NCBI RefSeq assembly: GCF_026262505.1
Contig: NC_067206.1
Coordinates: forward strand, 1,860,001 to 1,924,000
DNA: 64,000 nucleotides
From: Trichomonas vaginalis G3
Lineage: Eukaryota > Parabasalia > Trichomonadida > Trichomonadidae
Direction: 5' to 3'
Shown: positions 18,462-28,111 of the stretch, piece after piece
Layout: every line of letters starts with the position of its first letter
Numbering within the stretch: the first letter of the stretch is position 1
The notes under the pieces: generated by a model
What the model was told of the DNA's origin: nothing
What the model saw: only the letters and a program-made list of their open reading frames with translations
Database searches by the model: none
Translations under genes and position numbers: made by a program

Positions 18462-18838
18462 GGACCCGGGCTCAACGAGTCATGATTTATGAAATCAATT
18501 ATTTGATTTATTCGCTCTTCAATAATTTCTATTCTTTTTGTTAAATCATCAATTTTCATTAATGAGGTGATTCTTGATTGAGGAATAGATTTCAAACTAA
18601 CCACTCCTTTTATTTTTGAAATTTTGAATCCATCAACTTTAAACATTTTATTCAATTTACATGTTGTCAATTCTTCAAATAATTTTTTATTATTAGCATA
18701 ATAGTCATTAAATTCATCAACAGATGAAAAAATTTTTATTTCAGTAATTGGTTTAACAACGTTTATTTTTTGTTGAACATTTTCACTTTCATTTATTTCT
18801 TCCTCCTCTGTTTCATTTATTTTTAAAATCGGTTTCAT
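18458..18838 (-). CDS. Conserved Maverick protein, 126 residues, unknown (element C)
   Basis: The protein starts MKPILKINETEEEEINESEN, has an acidic N-terminal 35 residues, a middle block SSVDEFNDYYANNKKLFEEL and KMFKVDGFKISKIKGVVSLK, and a coiled-coil C-terminal part (IDDLTKRIEIIEERINQIID). It ends in SLSPGP, encoded by an imperfect triloop palindrome at 18469-18481. No family is recognised. The acidic start and coiled coil suggest a protein-protein interaction role. Confidence 0.5.
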   Translation of the reverse strand: MKPILKINETEEEEINESENVQQKINVVKPITEIKIFSSVDEFNDYYANNKKLFEELTTCKLNKMFKVDGFKISKIKGVVSLKSIPQSRITSLMKIDDLTKRIEIIEERINQIIDFINHDSLSPGP

Positions 18839-18904
18839 TTATCATTAAATAAAAATTAGAATATAAGTGATGAAATATATTTTTTAATTAATATTAAATC
18901 AGAA

Positions 18905-19141
18905 ATGGCGGCAGGATTCTTTAAAAAATTATGGGATGGAATTAAGAAAGCTGCGAGTTGGGTTCATCAAAAGATTATTAAACCCGTTGCAAACTTTTTG
19001 GCACCAGTAGCGAAAACGGCAGGAACTATCATAGGTGGAGTATTAGGTACTAAAGCAGGTAATCCGGCGATGGGAGCACAAGCAGGTAACGCAATTGGTG
19101 GAATTGCTGAAGGAATACTTAATAAAATAGGGGGTAAATAG
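18905..19141 (+). CDS. Small amphipathic, glycine/alanine-rich virion-type protein (element C)
   Basis: This 78-residue protein begins MAAGFFKKLWDGIKKAASWV, a basic amphipathic helix, and continues with a hydrophobic glycine/alanine-rich segment (GTIIGGVLGTKAGNPAMGAQ). Such proteins resemble pVI/pX-type or membrane-active minor virion components. The first 11 residues are the same as those of the neighbouring gene at 19166-19381 on the other strand, so the pair arose by duplication or gene conversion of the leader helix. Confidence 0.5.
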   Translation: MAAGFFKKLWDGIKKAASWVHQKIIKPVANFLAPVAKTAGTIIGGVLGTKAGNPAMGAQAGNAIGGIAEGILNKIGGK

Positions 19142-19165
19142 TGGAAAAATAAATAAATATTATTT

Positions 19166-19381
19166 TTATCTTAGTATTGGTTGTAGTCTTTGATAAACTT
19201 TTTCTCCTTTATTTAAAATTTCTCTTATTGGGGCAGCTTTTGGTGTTATTGATTCAGCAATGTCACTAATTGCTTCTTTATTCTTAAATATCCAATTTGC
19301 TCCTTTCTTCATTGTTTCCCAAACTTTATGCGCTCCTCTTTTTACTTTATCCCACAGTTTCTTAAAGAATCCTGCAGCCAT
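19166..19381 (-). CDS. Small basic amphipathic virion-type protein (element C)
   Basis: This 71-residue protein starts MAAGFFKKLWDKVKRGAHKV and ends helical and basic (ILNKGEKVYQRLQPILR). It shares its first eleven residues with the protein at 18905. It shares a short divergent AT-rich promoter with the capsid gene at 19451. A particle-internal or membrane-active role is inferred from size, charge and context. Confidence 0.5.
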   Translation of the reverse strand: MAAGFFKKLWDKVKRGAHKVWETMKKGANWIFKNKEAISDIAESITPKAAPIREILNKGEKVYQRLQPILR

Positions 19382-19450
19382 AGTTGATTATTTCATTAAA
19401 ATTAAAAATTCATTTTCATATTTTAATTTTGATTTTTTATTTAATAATAA

Positions 19451-20075
19451 ATGACGACTAACTATTTGGTGCCAAACACTAAACCAATTAATGGAAATGT
19501 GTTTCATTCATTCGAAAAGATAAATGAAATATTCGCAAAGAATGACGGTAGAAGATATTATAGAGAACTTGAAAGTTCATGCTATGACTCTGATGCTCCA
19601 TATTTTGATGATAAACAAACTCATTTAAGAATTACAAATCCGGCTCATGATGTGAACCAATTAGGTGACACATATATTAAACGCAAAGTTAAAGCAACTC
19701 TAGTTTCAAATAAAGCTTTCACATGTGATGCCGCTTTTAAATGCATGCGTTTATTCGTTGGTTACAAATCATCAAATCAAAGCTTTAAACAATTAGAAGT
19801 AGAAACTGAAAGAGGTGATGCCGGTTATCTTCAGATGGATTGCGCCCGTGAATCTTTCGCATTTGCAACATATAAACCAAAATCAGAAAGGAAAGTTAAA
19901 AAGTTTGTTCATTCGTTATATAATAATGTTCAAAAATATGATAACTCAGTATGTGGTAAATATATTGACCCTTCAGAAGTTTTCAAGAAAGCAAATGAAG
20001 AAGTTGATATCACTTTTGATAGAAACAATAAGAATTACCGAAAAAGTGACAAAACATCAAAAACAGGGAGGGGGT
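19451..20075 (+). pseudogene. Major capsid protein, N-terminal part (element C), fossil
   Basis: The frame begins MTTNYLVPNTKPINGNVFHS and keeps capsid similarity for about 190 residues. A segment near residue 185 (FKKANEEVD(I/V)TFD) is also present at the left-visible part of the capsid gene of element D (63930-64000), which supports the identification. The rest of the frame is AT-rich and unrelated. Polinton major capsid proteins have a double jelly-roll fold. This is a truncated fossil. Confidence 0.6.
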
Positions 20076-20325
20076 CTCAATTTTTATTACTTATATTATT
20101 TTACAATATTTATATAAATACTCTTTATAATATATTTTACTATAAAATTATACCTCAAATTCAAATATTTAAAATATTATTTACATCATTATCTCAAAAT
20201 TATATTTTATATATTATTTTCATATGTATAAATCATATAATCTATATCTATGCAAATCTCATCTAAAATTTTTTGAAACAAACCGCTACCATTTATAATG
20301 GTCCATCTTAAATTCATCATAAATT
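20076..20325. other. AT-rich DNA between element C and the hairpin array
   Basis: Low-complexity TATA-type sequence. It contains no gene that I can support and no terminal repeat. Confidence 0.4.
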
Positions 20326-21320
20326 CTGGTACATGTTAGTACCAGAGTCTTCAAATCTCAACACTCTGGTACCAACATGTACCAGACGCGAGTTTCCAAT
20401 GCCCTCGTACGATTTTCTATTAAGATCTTCTTGAATGAGAAGGTCTTCATAGAAACTCGTACGAGGGCTTCTCTTTAAATACTCTGGTACCTGCTGGTAT
20501 CGGAGTCGAACTTTACAGCCCTTTCCCCAATTTTGAAGCTGGGGAAAGTTTTCAAGCAATGAAAGGGAAGCTCTCGCTATGAGGTGAAAATCTAGAATTT
20601 TTACCTCATAGCGAGTAATCCTTTGTTAATTGCTTGAAAACTTTCTTCAAATTATCAAAATTTCGAGGAAAGTTTCCTTGCTTCAAAGTAGAGATGGAGC
20701 CCTTTGAGCCACTGCATATAGGTCAGTGACTCAAAATACTCCATCTCTACTAGAATCGCCAAAATTTGGGTCGCAATCTTTGAAATGCGACGCAAGTTTT
20801 GGCAATTTCGCGAGGGGCTTGCTCCATTTGGTGCATAGATTCACACTCTATGCACCAGATGGAACAATTCTTTCGCTGACAGCGGGAAACTTTGTCTGAA
20901 TAGTTTAACATTCAGACAAAGTTTTCCGCTGTCAGAGAGGAATGGAAGGGTAAGAGGTATATTTCATAATGTATACCTCTTACTCTTCCATTCCCTCAAG
21001 AAGTTCAAAAACTTGGGTGCAATCAGTTCTGATTGCACCCAAGTTTTTGAACTTATATAAGGAATTGTTGGCTATGATGTACTGATCATGAATCAGTACA
21101 TATAGCCAACAATTCTTCGCAACAGTGGGAAACTTTGTCTGAATAGTTTAACATTCAGACAAAGTTTCCGCTGTCAGGAGGGAATTAGAGGGTGGGAATA
21201 TATAGATAGACTATAAATCTCTCACCCTTTAATTCCCTCAAGAAAGTTCAAAAACTTGGGTGCAATCAGTTCTGATTGCACCCAAGTTTTTGAATTTTGT
21301 ATAAGGAATTGTTGGCTATG
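20326..21320. repeat. Array of about 14 back-to-back hairpins
   Basis: Nearly every base pairs with a neighbour. Clear hairpins are 20326-20385 (23-base arms, one mismatch), 20401-20468 (31-base arms, three mismatches), 20543-20647 (nested), 20687-20751, 20758-20803, 20819-20867, 20876-20935, 20939-20994, 21001-21054 (perfect 26-base arms, 2-base loop), 21062-21115, 21122-21174, 21178-21239 and 21244-21297. The last four units repeat the previous four in order: 20876/21122, 20939/21178, 21001/21244, and 21062 against a half copy at about 21300. So a four-hairpin module of about 240 bases is duplicated in tandem. No coding frame explains this. Nothing else in the window resembles it. Confidence 0.85.
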
Positions 21321-21807
21321 ATGTGGATAGCCGCTGCCAGACCAAATGAATTAACCGTTGTGAATAACGTTTCTGAATCTTTATTTAAAAAGATAAAATA
21401 TCACGATTTTGGCTGCGTTAAAAATCAAAGAATTGATGTTTTTGTCAAAAATCTTTTAGAAGAAGTGCACCAATTACTTTTATCGTATTAAAAACGATTT
21501 ACTTCAACAGGTTTTATTCCTTCAATTAGAATTCGCGAGCCTCGATTGACAGATTATAAAAACAAAATTGAAAGAGAAGTTCAATCACGTTTATACTAAG
21601 TATTAAATTTTGTTCAGAATCAAGAAGCCATTTGAATCCATTAAGATTTTTATTGGAAATGCTGAAGAAAAACTTTCTCAAATAAATGAGAAGATAAAAA
21701 TTCAATTACATATTTAAGATCGTTTGAAATTCCAAATGAATTGTTAGATACGTATATGTTAGAAATTAATGAATTTTGTTATAATTCTCCAGGTTATATT
21801 TTAGAAC
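21321..21807 (+). pseudogene. Decayed coding scrap, unknown
   Basis: Fragments with gene-like composition, such as WIAAARPNELTVVNNVSESL and later FEIPNELLDTYMLEINEFCY, occur in different frames between the hairpin array and element B. I do not recognise the source. It is probably a dead host gene cut by the flanking elements. Confidence 0.3.
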
Positions 21808-21880
21808 AAAAAAAAAAAAAAAAAAAAAAAAAAAGGTAGTGGGGCCTCCAGGCACTTCGTGCCCTCTAGCCCTGAAGATG
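21808..21880. repeat. Terminal A tract and GC-rich hairpin of element B
   Basis: Twenty-seven A are followed by GGTAGTGGGG and a hairpin GGCAC-TTC-GTGCC (21851-21863) with an outer GGGC...GCCC pair. This is the inverted counterpart of 5667-5751. Confidence 0.6.
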
Positions 21881-22017
21881 TTTAGTATAACTTTGTCCGG
21901 ACAAGTAAGGGTCTATCGTCACTACAGGAAAAGTTACAGGCGTTCCAAGGAAGTATACTTTGAGAAGCCTTTTCTATCACTTTTCAGGAAAAAACATTTT
22001 TATTATTATATATAAAT

Positions 22018-22790
22018 GAATTTTACAAAACCACCGTTACCCTTCTTTGGAAATAAGAGTAGATGTAAAGATATTCTATTGAGAGAACTTAAGAAACTAC
22101 CGAATGGTCTAACATTTGTAGATTTGTTCGGTGGAAGTTTCTATATATCCCATTTGTGCCATACAATATTCCCAGACTCAAAGATTATATGAATGACTTC
22201 GACAACTATATGGACGTCTCAAACATATACCAGACACAAACAATATATTGAAAGCGTTAAAAGAAAAGATACCTATAGGTAAGATGGAACGTATACCATT
22301 AGATAAGAAAATATTGTGAGAGAGGTTTTGAAAAAAGCAGAATATATAGACTGGATAGTATATCTGCTAGACTATTATATAGTGGTTCTATAAGAGTTCA
22401 TGACATTGAAACACTTATGTCAAACGTTTTATATCTTAACTATAAAATGTTTTCAAAGAGGACATAGAAAAATATATTGAGGGTATAGAGTTTTGTGAGA
22501 TGTCGTTGGACAGAGTTGTATGAAAAATATAAAGACAGGAAAATGTTTTCTTTATAGTGGACCGCCGTTCTATAACACATGGGATTTTTCAATACCAGTA
22601 GACTGGACTTTGAGAGACTCTTTAGAAACTTTAGACGTTTTACATAAATCCATGCTTTTACTTTACATCCGATAAAAGTGGTTTGGAAACCGTTATGAGA
22701 TGGTTAGAGGACATACATGCTATGAGTTTAGATATGACAAGATAGAATATGAGAGAGGTCCTATAAACCGGAGAAAGTGTCATAAAAAGA
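22018..22790 (+). pseudogene. D12-class adenine DNA methyltransferase, fossil (element B)
   Basis: It opens with the same MNFTKPPLPFFGNKS start and FVDLFGGS motif as the copy in element A. Coding-like sequence continues to about 22790. The family transfers a methyl group from S-adenosylmethionine to adenine in DNA. The gene carries several breaks. Being decayed in both copies suggests it is dispensable or old relative to the rest of the element. Confidence 0.6.
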
Positions 22791-22807
22791 AATTTTATTA
22801 GTAAGTA

Positions 22808-22941
22808 AATGTGGTTTGAAATAGGCTACTTGTTTTAGGTTTTTTCCATTGTGTCATTTATTTATTTGACGTGGCAGAAAAGTACAGAGAATATGAAGAT
22901 GAACCAATGCCTGCAAATGTCCAGTATATGTACTCGTAAGA
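22808..22941 (+). pseudogene. Small membrane protein relic (element B)
   Basis: Counterpart of the 43-residue single-span protein at 3532-3663; the hydrophobic segment and the acidic EYEDEPMPANVQ tail are both recognisable. It looks broken. Confidence 0.4.
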
Positions 22942-22962
22942 GATATTTTTATCTAATATTAA

Positions 22963-23326
22963 ATGGACGCACAGAACTTAGCGAATGCACAGCAACCTGG
23001 ACAACCAAAACCCAGAGAATATTCCAAATGAAGTTAGAATACAAACTGCAATGGCAAACTATGGTCAAGTGCCAACAGATGTACAAATGCAAACTGCCAT
23101 GTCAAATGACGGCTGCGTTAGGTTTGCCACCATGGTATGCAAATATGAGATGGAAAGAGTTTTATACAAACCCTGAAGTGGGATATAAAAACTTTATGCA
23201 GATGACGCGAACACAGGAGTTGACCCAGAATATGTTTTCTACCAGAGGAGAAACAGAATGTATGAGCTCCAGTTAAAAAATGCTATGGAACTCAACAGGA
23301 AACGTAAGAGACTAGGCGGACATTAG
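22963..23326 (+). pseudogene. Small conserved Maverick protein, fossil (element B)
   Basis: Counterpart of 3146-3507: a Q/N/P-rich start, the repeated QTAM(A/S)N unit, an aromatic WYANMRWKEFY stretch and a basic end. The family is unknown. It carries a few breaks. Confidence 0.45.
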
Positions 23327-23346
23327 ATTTTTACATAGTAAGTAAA

Positions 23347-23591
23347 ATGGGTTTCTTTGGAAGAATAGGAAACTTCTTTCGAAAAGTGTTGGAAGAGGTA
23401 TATGGAATGGAATAAAAACCGTAGGAAGAGGAATTTGGAACGGTGTCAAAAATATTGGTAAAAGAGTAGGTCAGTTCGTTGGTATTATACCTAAAGACCC
23501 TGAACCAGAAGAACAAGCTCCTGTTATACAACAGCCTGAACCTGCACCACAGTCAAGTTGGCAACCAAATCCAACACCTCAACCGTATTAA
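23347..23591 (+). pseudogene. Small basic amphipathic virion-type protein, fossil (element B)
   Basis: Counterpart of 2885-3127, with the GRGIWNG repeats and the proline/glutamine-rich tail. It looks broken about once. Confidence 0.45.
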
Positions 23592-23595
23592 AAAA

Positions 23596-24444
23596 TTATA
23601 TTTTTACCGTTCGATAGTAGTTGTATATGAAACTAAGTTCTAAGTAAAACGCATGGTATAATGGAATTATTCTCTTTCTTCCATCTGTTGTAAACCATAC
23701 TTGAAAGTCTGAAATACTTCCACTTGGTGGTTCATATAGCTTTGTAGGTTTTTCGTAAAAGTCATTTGCCAAGCATAAGAAAGAGTTTTGTGCACCAGAA
23801 AATGAAGCATGAACGATAATAGCATCTGGGTCGAAAACATTTTCATATGTTCCATTAGGGTTTTCGACTTCATAAAAGTCCGGGTGTACTGGATATTCTG
23901 CAGGCTGATTTAACATCCTCAGAAATCTATACCATGCCAAGTTGTTATATTTTGTAGAAATATAAACGTTTTCTCCAAGGTCTTCTATTCTATTGATTTT
24001 AACAGTTGCATTTTTCCTGTCATATATAATATCGAGATGGTACTCTCCTTCGTCAATGTTATACTGGTTTGCATATTCGATATAGATATCGTTTATTTTT
24101 TCTTGAAAAGCTTGAAGAGTTGTTTCTAAGTTTACAAGCAAATTCACTTGTAAAAGTTTTCCCTGTTCAAATTTCTCATACATACGTTTTTCTTTGTTAT
24201 AGTATCGAACTTCAAAACCGACCGTAAATGGGAAACCATGTATGGCTTCTGAAATGAACTTCATTCTACGAAAGCCAATAGCTTTTGTGACGGATGGGTC
24301 TCTTAGCCATCTTAACGGGTAGTCAAAACGATAGCCTTCATGCTTTACGGTCTCTGTCTCAAACTTTTGACCGACATTCGTAAAAAGTTCATCTAATGGT
24401 TTAGTTGTAGCAACTCTTGAATTTTCTTTTTCTATTGAAAGCAT
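23596..24444 (-). CDS. Conserved Maverick protein, candidate minor capsid (element B)
   Basis: This 282-residue protein differs from the element A copy (2033-2881) at about ten positions only. It carries the same C-terminal HASFSGAQNSFLCLANDFYE block and DFQVWFTTDG strand pair that suggest a jelly-roll particle protein. It is transcribed away from the fibre gene, 18 bases apart, across a shared AT-rich promoter (TTTTATCTATAATAAAA). The frame looks whole. A second, diverged paralogue sits in the same element at 28722. The assignment is inferred. Confidence 0.6.
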   Translation of the reverse strand: MLSIEKENSRVATTKPLDELFTNVGQKFETETVKHEGYRFDYPLRWLRDPSVTKAIGFRRMKFISEAIHGFPFTVGFEVRYYNKEKRMYEKFEQGKLLQVNLLVNLETTLQAFQEKINDIYIEYANQYNIDEGEYHLDIIYDRKNATVKINRIEDLGENVYISTKYNNLAWYRFLRMLNQPAEYPVHPDFYEVENPNGTYENVFDPDAIIVHASFSGAQNSFLCLANDFYEKPTKLYEPPSGSISDFQVWFTTDGRKRIIPLYHAFYLELSFIYNYYRTVKI

Positions 24445-24462
24445 ATTTTATCTATAATAAAA

Positions 24463-25796
24463 ATGTCAAATGAAACAGCGTCTATGAGAGAAATACAACA
24501 CAACCGACAACTCATTATACAAGCTCTAAATAAGAACACAACAAACTTTTCAAACTATTCTAAGATATCTGAGTCATTGAAAGAAGGAAACTTAAAACTG
24601 ACATTAAACCCAATGACAGATGAGTTTCTGTTTCAAGACAAGAAGAACCATACTGTTTGTATAAATCCAACAAAAGGAACTTTAAACGAGAAACCTATAA
24701 AAGAACTTCTTTTGAAAGCAGATGTTGACAACAAAGCAGACAAAACATATGTAGACGATGCAATAGCAAAAGAAGAAGAAAGAGCTGACAAAGCTTATGC
24801 AACAAAAGAACATACTCATCCTGAACTAGCAGACAAAACATATGTTGACAATAAAATGTCAAGTGAAGTGACAAGAGCTGAAAACGAATATTCTAAAAAG
24901 ACTCATACACATACCATTGCAAATATTACAAACTTACAAGAAACCTTAAACAGGAAAAGTGACGTTGGACATACACATACCATTGCAAATATTACAAACT
25001 TACAAGAAACCTTAAACAGGAAAAGTGCGCCGTTGGACATACACATTCTATATCTGAAATAACAGACTTAAACGTTAGCCTTGAAAAGAAAGCAGACAAG
25101 AACCATACACATACAAGTTTTACAACTGTTGCTATAGAAAGTATTGAAGGAACGGTTGAAGAAACTGGTGGGGATGTATTATATTGTAAACCTCCTAACT
25201 TTCCACAAGGTTTAACATCGGATGACGACATAACGACGATGTTAAACATTAGATGTAAAGATGTTTATGTCATGAAGGATGAATATAATATTAAATTCAC
25301 TGCTCAAGATTTATATGACAAGAAAGCAGACAAAACAGAGCTTCAAACATTAAAGACAGAAATGCTTCAAACATTATATCCTATAGGCTCTATTTATACG
25401 TCAATGAACTCTACCAGACCAGAAGTAGTACTTGGTTTTGGAACTTGGACTCAAATAGTCGACAGGTTTTTGTATTGTGCAAACTCTTCAAAGGAAACAG
25501 GTGGAAGTAAAACGATTTCAGGTGAAAATTTACCTGCGCACAGTCACTACATAAATTTAAGTACATCTCAAGCAGGTTGGCATAGTCATAGATTTTGGGA
25601 TTGGTCAGGAATGACAAAAGGTAAAGGATATGATGTTAAAGAGGACGTTAAGTTTGCTATAAATTGTTACTGGAATAACACTGAGGGAAGTGGATACCAT
25701 ACACATCGCGTTTCAGGATATACGCAAACAACGGGACAAAGTAAAGACTACATGCCACCTTACATGACAGTTTACGCATGGTATAGAAATGCTTAG
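24463..25796 (+). pseudogene. Phage-type tail-collar fibre gene, fossil (element B)
   Basis: The N-terminal half follows the element A fibre (MSNETASMREIQHNRQLIIQ) but the shaft has a different set of KAD/HTHT repeats. The collar region (PIGSIYTSMNSTRPEVVLGF) is shared with A. The tip, from VDRFLYCANSSKETGGSKTI on through GWHSHRFWDWSGMTKGKGYD to KDYMPPYMTVYAWYR, is almost the same as the tip of the element D fibre (57440-59116) and unlike that of A. It looks broken about once. It probably served in attachment to the next host cell, by analogy with phage fibres. Confidence 0.7.
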
Positions 25797-26755
25797 TCGT
25801 CATGTTCCACTTCTTTAGCATATTCGTCAGGAGTTGTCTTATATTGGTTAGGAACTGTCTTTGAAAGTATACCACCTTGAACTTTGACAAGTTTGAAACA
25901 GGTCTGACAATAGTAGTTTTATCTTCTGCTTGCAGTGTGTACATTTTGCCATGTTTGCCTAAAACTTCATAATATTCTCTTGTATACTTTCTTCTATTTT
26001 TACGAACACGAATGTGAGTACCTGTCGGGTTCCCATTGTTGTCATAGTCAATAGTATTTTCATATGGGTCGCGTTTAGGTATTTCTATTTTTACTTTGTC
26101 ACCTTTCTGAAGTTTGAAGCCCGGCATTCTTTCTTGTTTGTCTCTTTTGACTAAATTATTAAATATATAGTCTTTCTCTAAGTCAGGGTTGTTTTTCATT
26201 TCTTCGGGGGAGTGGTTTCCCAAACCTTTTTGTTTACGGCTATTGTAAATATTTAAAACTTGTCTCATCTTTGCCATGGAGAAGTGTCTATACTTGTCGT
26301 CATATGACATTTCATTTGCTTCACCACCTTGTGGTTGGTTTAAGTCTCTTAACATTTTTATACAACCGTCAATGACACCAAGAGCAGAATGGTTTTGGTC
26401 GACAATGAAATATTGGTTTACATTTTTTGAACGCAGATAGTTTTTAATATCGTCTGATTTGAAAGAACTTTCACAGTCAGATGTCAGTTTTGTTGGATGG
26501 TATTTGTCAACGAATATTGTCAAAGCTGCTAAGATATCTAAAATATTTTTGGACTGTAATGGTATGGCTTCACAGTATCTTGTGTGTTTTGACCGACAAA
26601 TATTAACCAGTATGGTGGTCCATCTGTTCTAACTCTCGGAATGTTTTCCAAGATATCCATAAACCAAGCATTTGGTGTTGAACTAAAGATTTTTACCATG
26701 AGTGCTTTCTTTTGTCGCTTTAGAAACATAGGGGTCCTTGTTTGAATTCGTCATT
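25797..26755 (-). pseudogene. Maverick rve-type integrase, fossil (element B)
   Basis: Segments of the catalytic core (NAWFMDILENIPRVRTDGPP; LTSDCESSFKSDDIKNYLRS) and the basic SH3-like C-terminal tail are recognisable and match element A. Family integrases join the element ends to target DNA. The gene is broken about twice. Confidence 0.7.
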
Positions 26756-26770
26756 TTTAACCCATAAGAA

Positions 26771-27137
26771 ATGGGTTTTATTTGGCGCGTTAGCAGGAGT
26801 TGCATCCAGATTTTTGCCCGCAGTGGGAACAATAGCCAGAGGTGTATTTGGTTGGAAGGAAGATTTTGAGTACATTAGGTATACTTAAAGAGAAAGCACA
26901 ACCTATTATACAAACTGTACAGAAAGGTTGGGATGTAGCACGAGATGCAACAAATTTATTCCAAATCCTGAAACAAGAGGAAAAGTTCAAGGATGGATGG
27001 ACAATGTAGGAAGACAAGCAGGAAACTATTATAACAAAGCAAATGACTACTATAACCAAGCAGGACACTATATGGACCAAGGTGAAAGATTCTTTAACAG
27101 AGGATATAACCATGCACAACAGTGGGTAAAACAATAA
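26771..27137 (+). pseudogene. Hydrophobic then repeat-rich small virion-type protein, fossil (element B)
   Basis: The start is hydrophobic and alanine/glycine-rich (about 26780-26860), resembling membrane-active minor virion proteins. The later part reads DNVGRQAGNYYNKANDYYNQ, with repeated (Y/N)YN(K/Q)A units. It carries a few breaks. Function is inferred only from size and context. Confidence 0.35.
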
Positions 27138-27190
27138 CCAACCTCAACCGCCTCAAACGTGGGGAATGTAAAGTTTTTTACTGAGATGAA

Positions 27191-27364
27191 ATGAACAATA
27201 CAGCATTGAGACAAATGGGTTCAAGATGGATTTGTCGGCTTCCAGCAGTTACACAACGTGTTTGTCAAGTTCTTCCTATACCTCAGGAAGTTTTAGACCG
27301 ACTTAAAAAACCTAAACAACAGTTGAAAACAAACCAAACTAAAATTTTTACTGAGATGAAATGA
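27191..27364 (+). CDS. Small 57-residue protein, unknown (element B)
   Basis: The frame reads MNNTALRQMGSRWICRLPAV then QRVCQVLPIPQEVLDRLKKP and ends FTEMK. It is preceded by TTTTTACTGAGATGAA and ends in a second copy of the same sequence, so its stop overlaps the next start codon (ATGA at 27361-27364). Not recognised. Confidence 0.4.
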   Translation: MNNTALRQMGSRWICRLPAVTQRVCQVLPIPQEVLDRLKKPKQQLKTNQTKIFTEMK

Positions 27365-27501
27365 CCGAAGAAGTTGAAACGGTAGATTTGACACCACAAA
27401 CAAAAAGTTCAGAACCATTGTCAAAACCTGTCAAAGAACTTACAGATGAAGAGAAAAATTCAATAATTAGAAAGTGCCAGGTCTGGAAATACAAACCCTA
27501 A
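27361..27501 (+). CDS. Small 46-residue acidic protein, unknown (element B)
   Basis: The frame reads MTEEVETVDLTPQTKSSEPL and ends RKCQVWKYKP. Its ATG overlaps the previous stop by four bases, and its leader TTTTTACTGAGATGAAATGA is a duplicate of the leader of the previous gene. Not recognised. Confidence 0.35.
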   Translation: MTEEVETVDLTPQTKSSEPLSKPVKELTDEEKNSIIRKCQVWKYKP

Positions 27502-27870
27502 CTAAAAGTCACTTTTCATAAAAATGGAACGGCTAGTATCTCAAAAAAGAAAAAACAGACTCTCACAAATAAAATATTGAAGTCTGAAGGAGCTTTCGAG
27601 ACAACAGATGGAAAAGTTTACTTCACTGACCAACAGTTCATTATAGAACATCTCATTGACTTAGAGTCGAAATATTCTAAACTTTACAACAAACACAAAA
27701 AGTTGAAAGGAAAACAAAAACAAAAAACAATGGCATATGATATTTATGAAGATGTTGACGACACAACTGTTCCTGCAGGTGAGGTAAAGTCAAAGGAACC
27801 GAAAAGTGACGAAAAACCGATAGAAGAAGAAAAACCAAAAACTGAAGATAACACCAAAACCAAAGTTTAG
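27500..27870 (+). pseudogene. Lysine/glutamate-rich coiled-coil protein, fossil (element B)
   Basis: The longest open part (27577-27870, 97 residues) reads GAFETTDGKVYFTDQQFIIE, then a coiled coil (LIDLESKYSKLYNKHKKLKG) and a K/E-rich tail. The preceding bases are coding-like with KNGTASISKKKKQTL. Not recognised; a charged structural or DNA-binding protein is possible. It looks broken about once. Confidence 0.35.
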
Positions 27871-27961
27871 TTTGGAAAACTAAACCAAGTCAACCTTCAT
27901 TAGCTGGTATGGGTTGGCGTCAAAGACTTATGCAGCAGGCGGTTATGTAAAGTAAAGAGAA

Positions 27962-28111
27962 AAAAATATTTTTTATTTTTATTTGAAATGTACGCTGAGT
28001 TTGTTGGAGAAGACCGTTGGGAAAACTTGTTTGTTAGATGAGAAATATGAAATGGCATACCATTTTAAAAACAATATATTTTTAAAAAAATATTTTTTTA
28101 TTTTATTTGAA
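27962..28111 (+). repeat. Partial tandem copy of the HNH gene (element B)
   Basis: About 90 bases matching the HNH gene 5' end (leader plus ATGTACGCTGAGTTTGTTGG...) are fused to about 30 bases matching its 3' end (TGGCATACCATTTTAAAA...ACAATATATTTTTA), then the full gene follows. This is the scar of a tandem duplication whose first copy lost its middle. Confidence 0.65.

Larger units (their letters stand above)
17688..20075. mobile_element. Maverick/Polinton element C (family 2), terminal fragment, fossil
   Basis: About 2.4 kb begin with AGTAGTATATG and a terminal repeat that also opens element D at 49372. Genes inside are a 161-residue protein (+), a 126-residue protein (-), two small amphipathic proteins (+ and -) and the start of a major capsid gene (+). 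In element D the capsid gene reads toward the left from the window edge, so C matches the unseen right end of a D-like element in inverted orientation. Similarity stops in the capsid gene near 20030-20075. The small genes look whole, but the element is only an end fragment. Confidence 0.75.

Noticed and set aside
20317-20559. An 80-codon frame over the first hairpins of the array
   Set aside because: The sequence is explained by the palindromes, has no homologous feel or leader, and the stems pair across codons.
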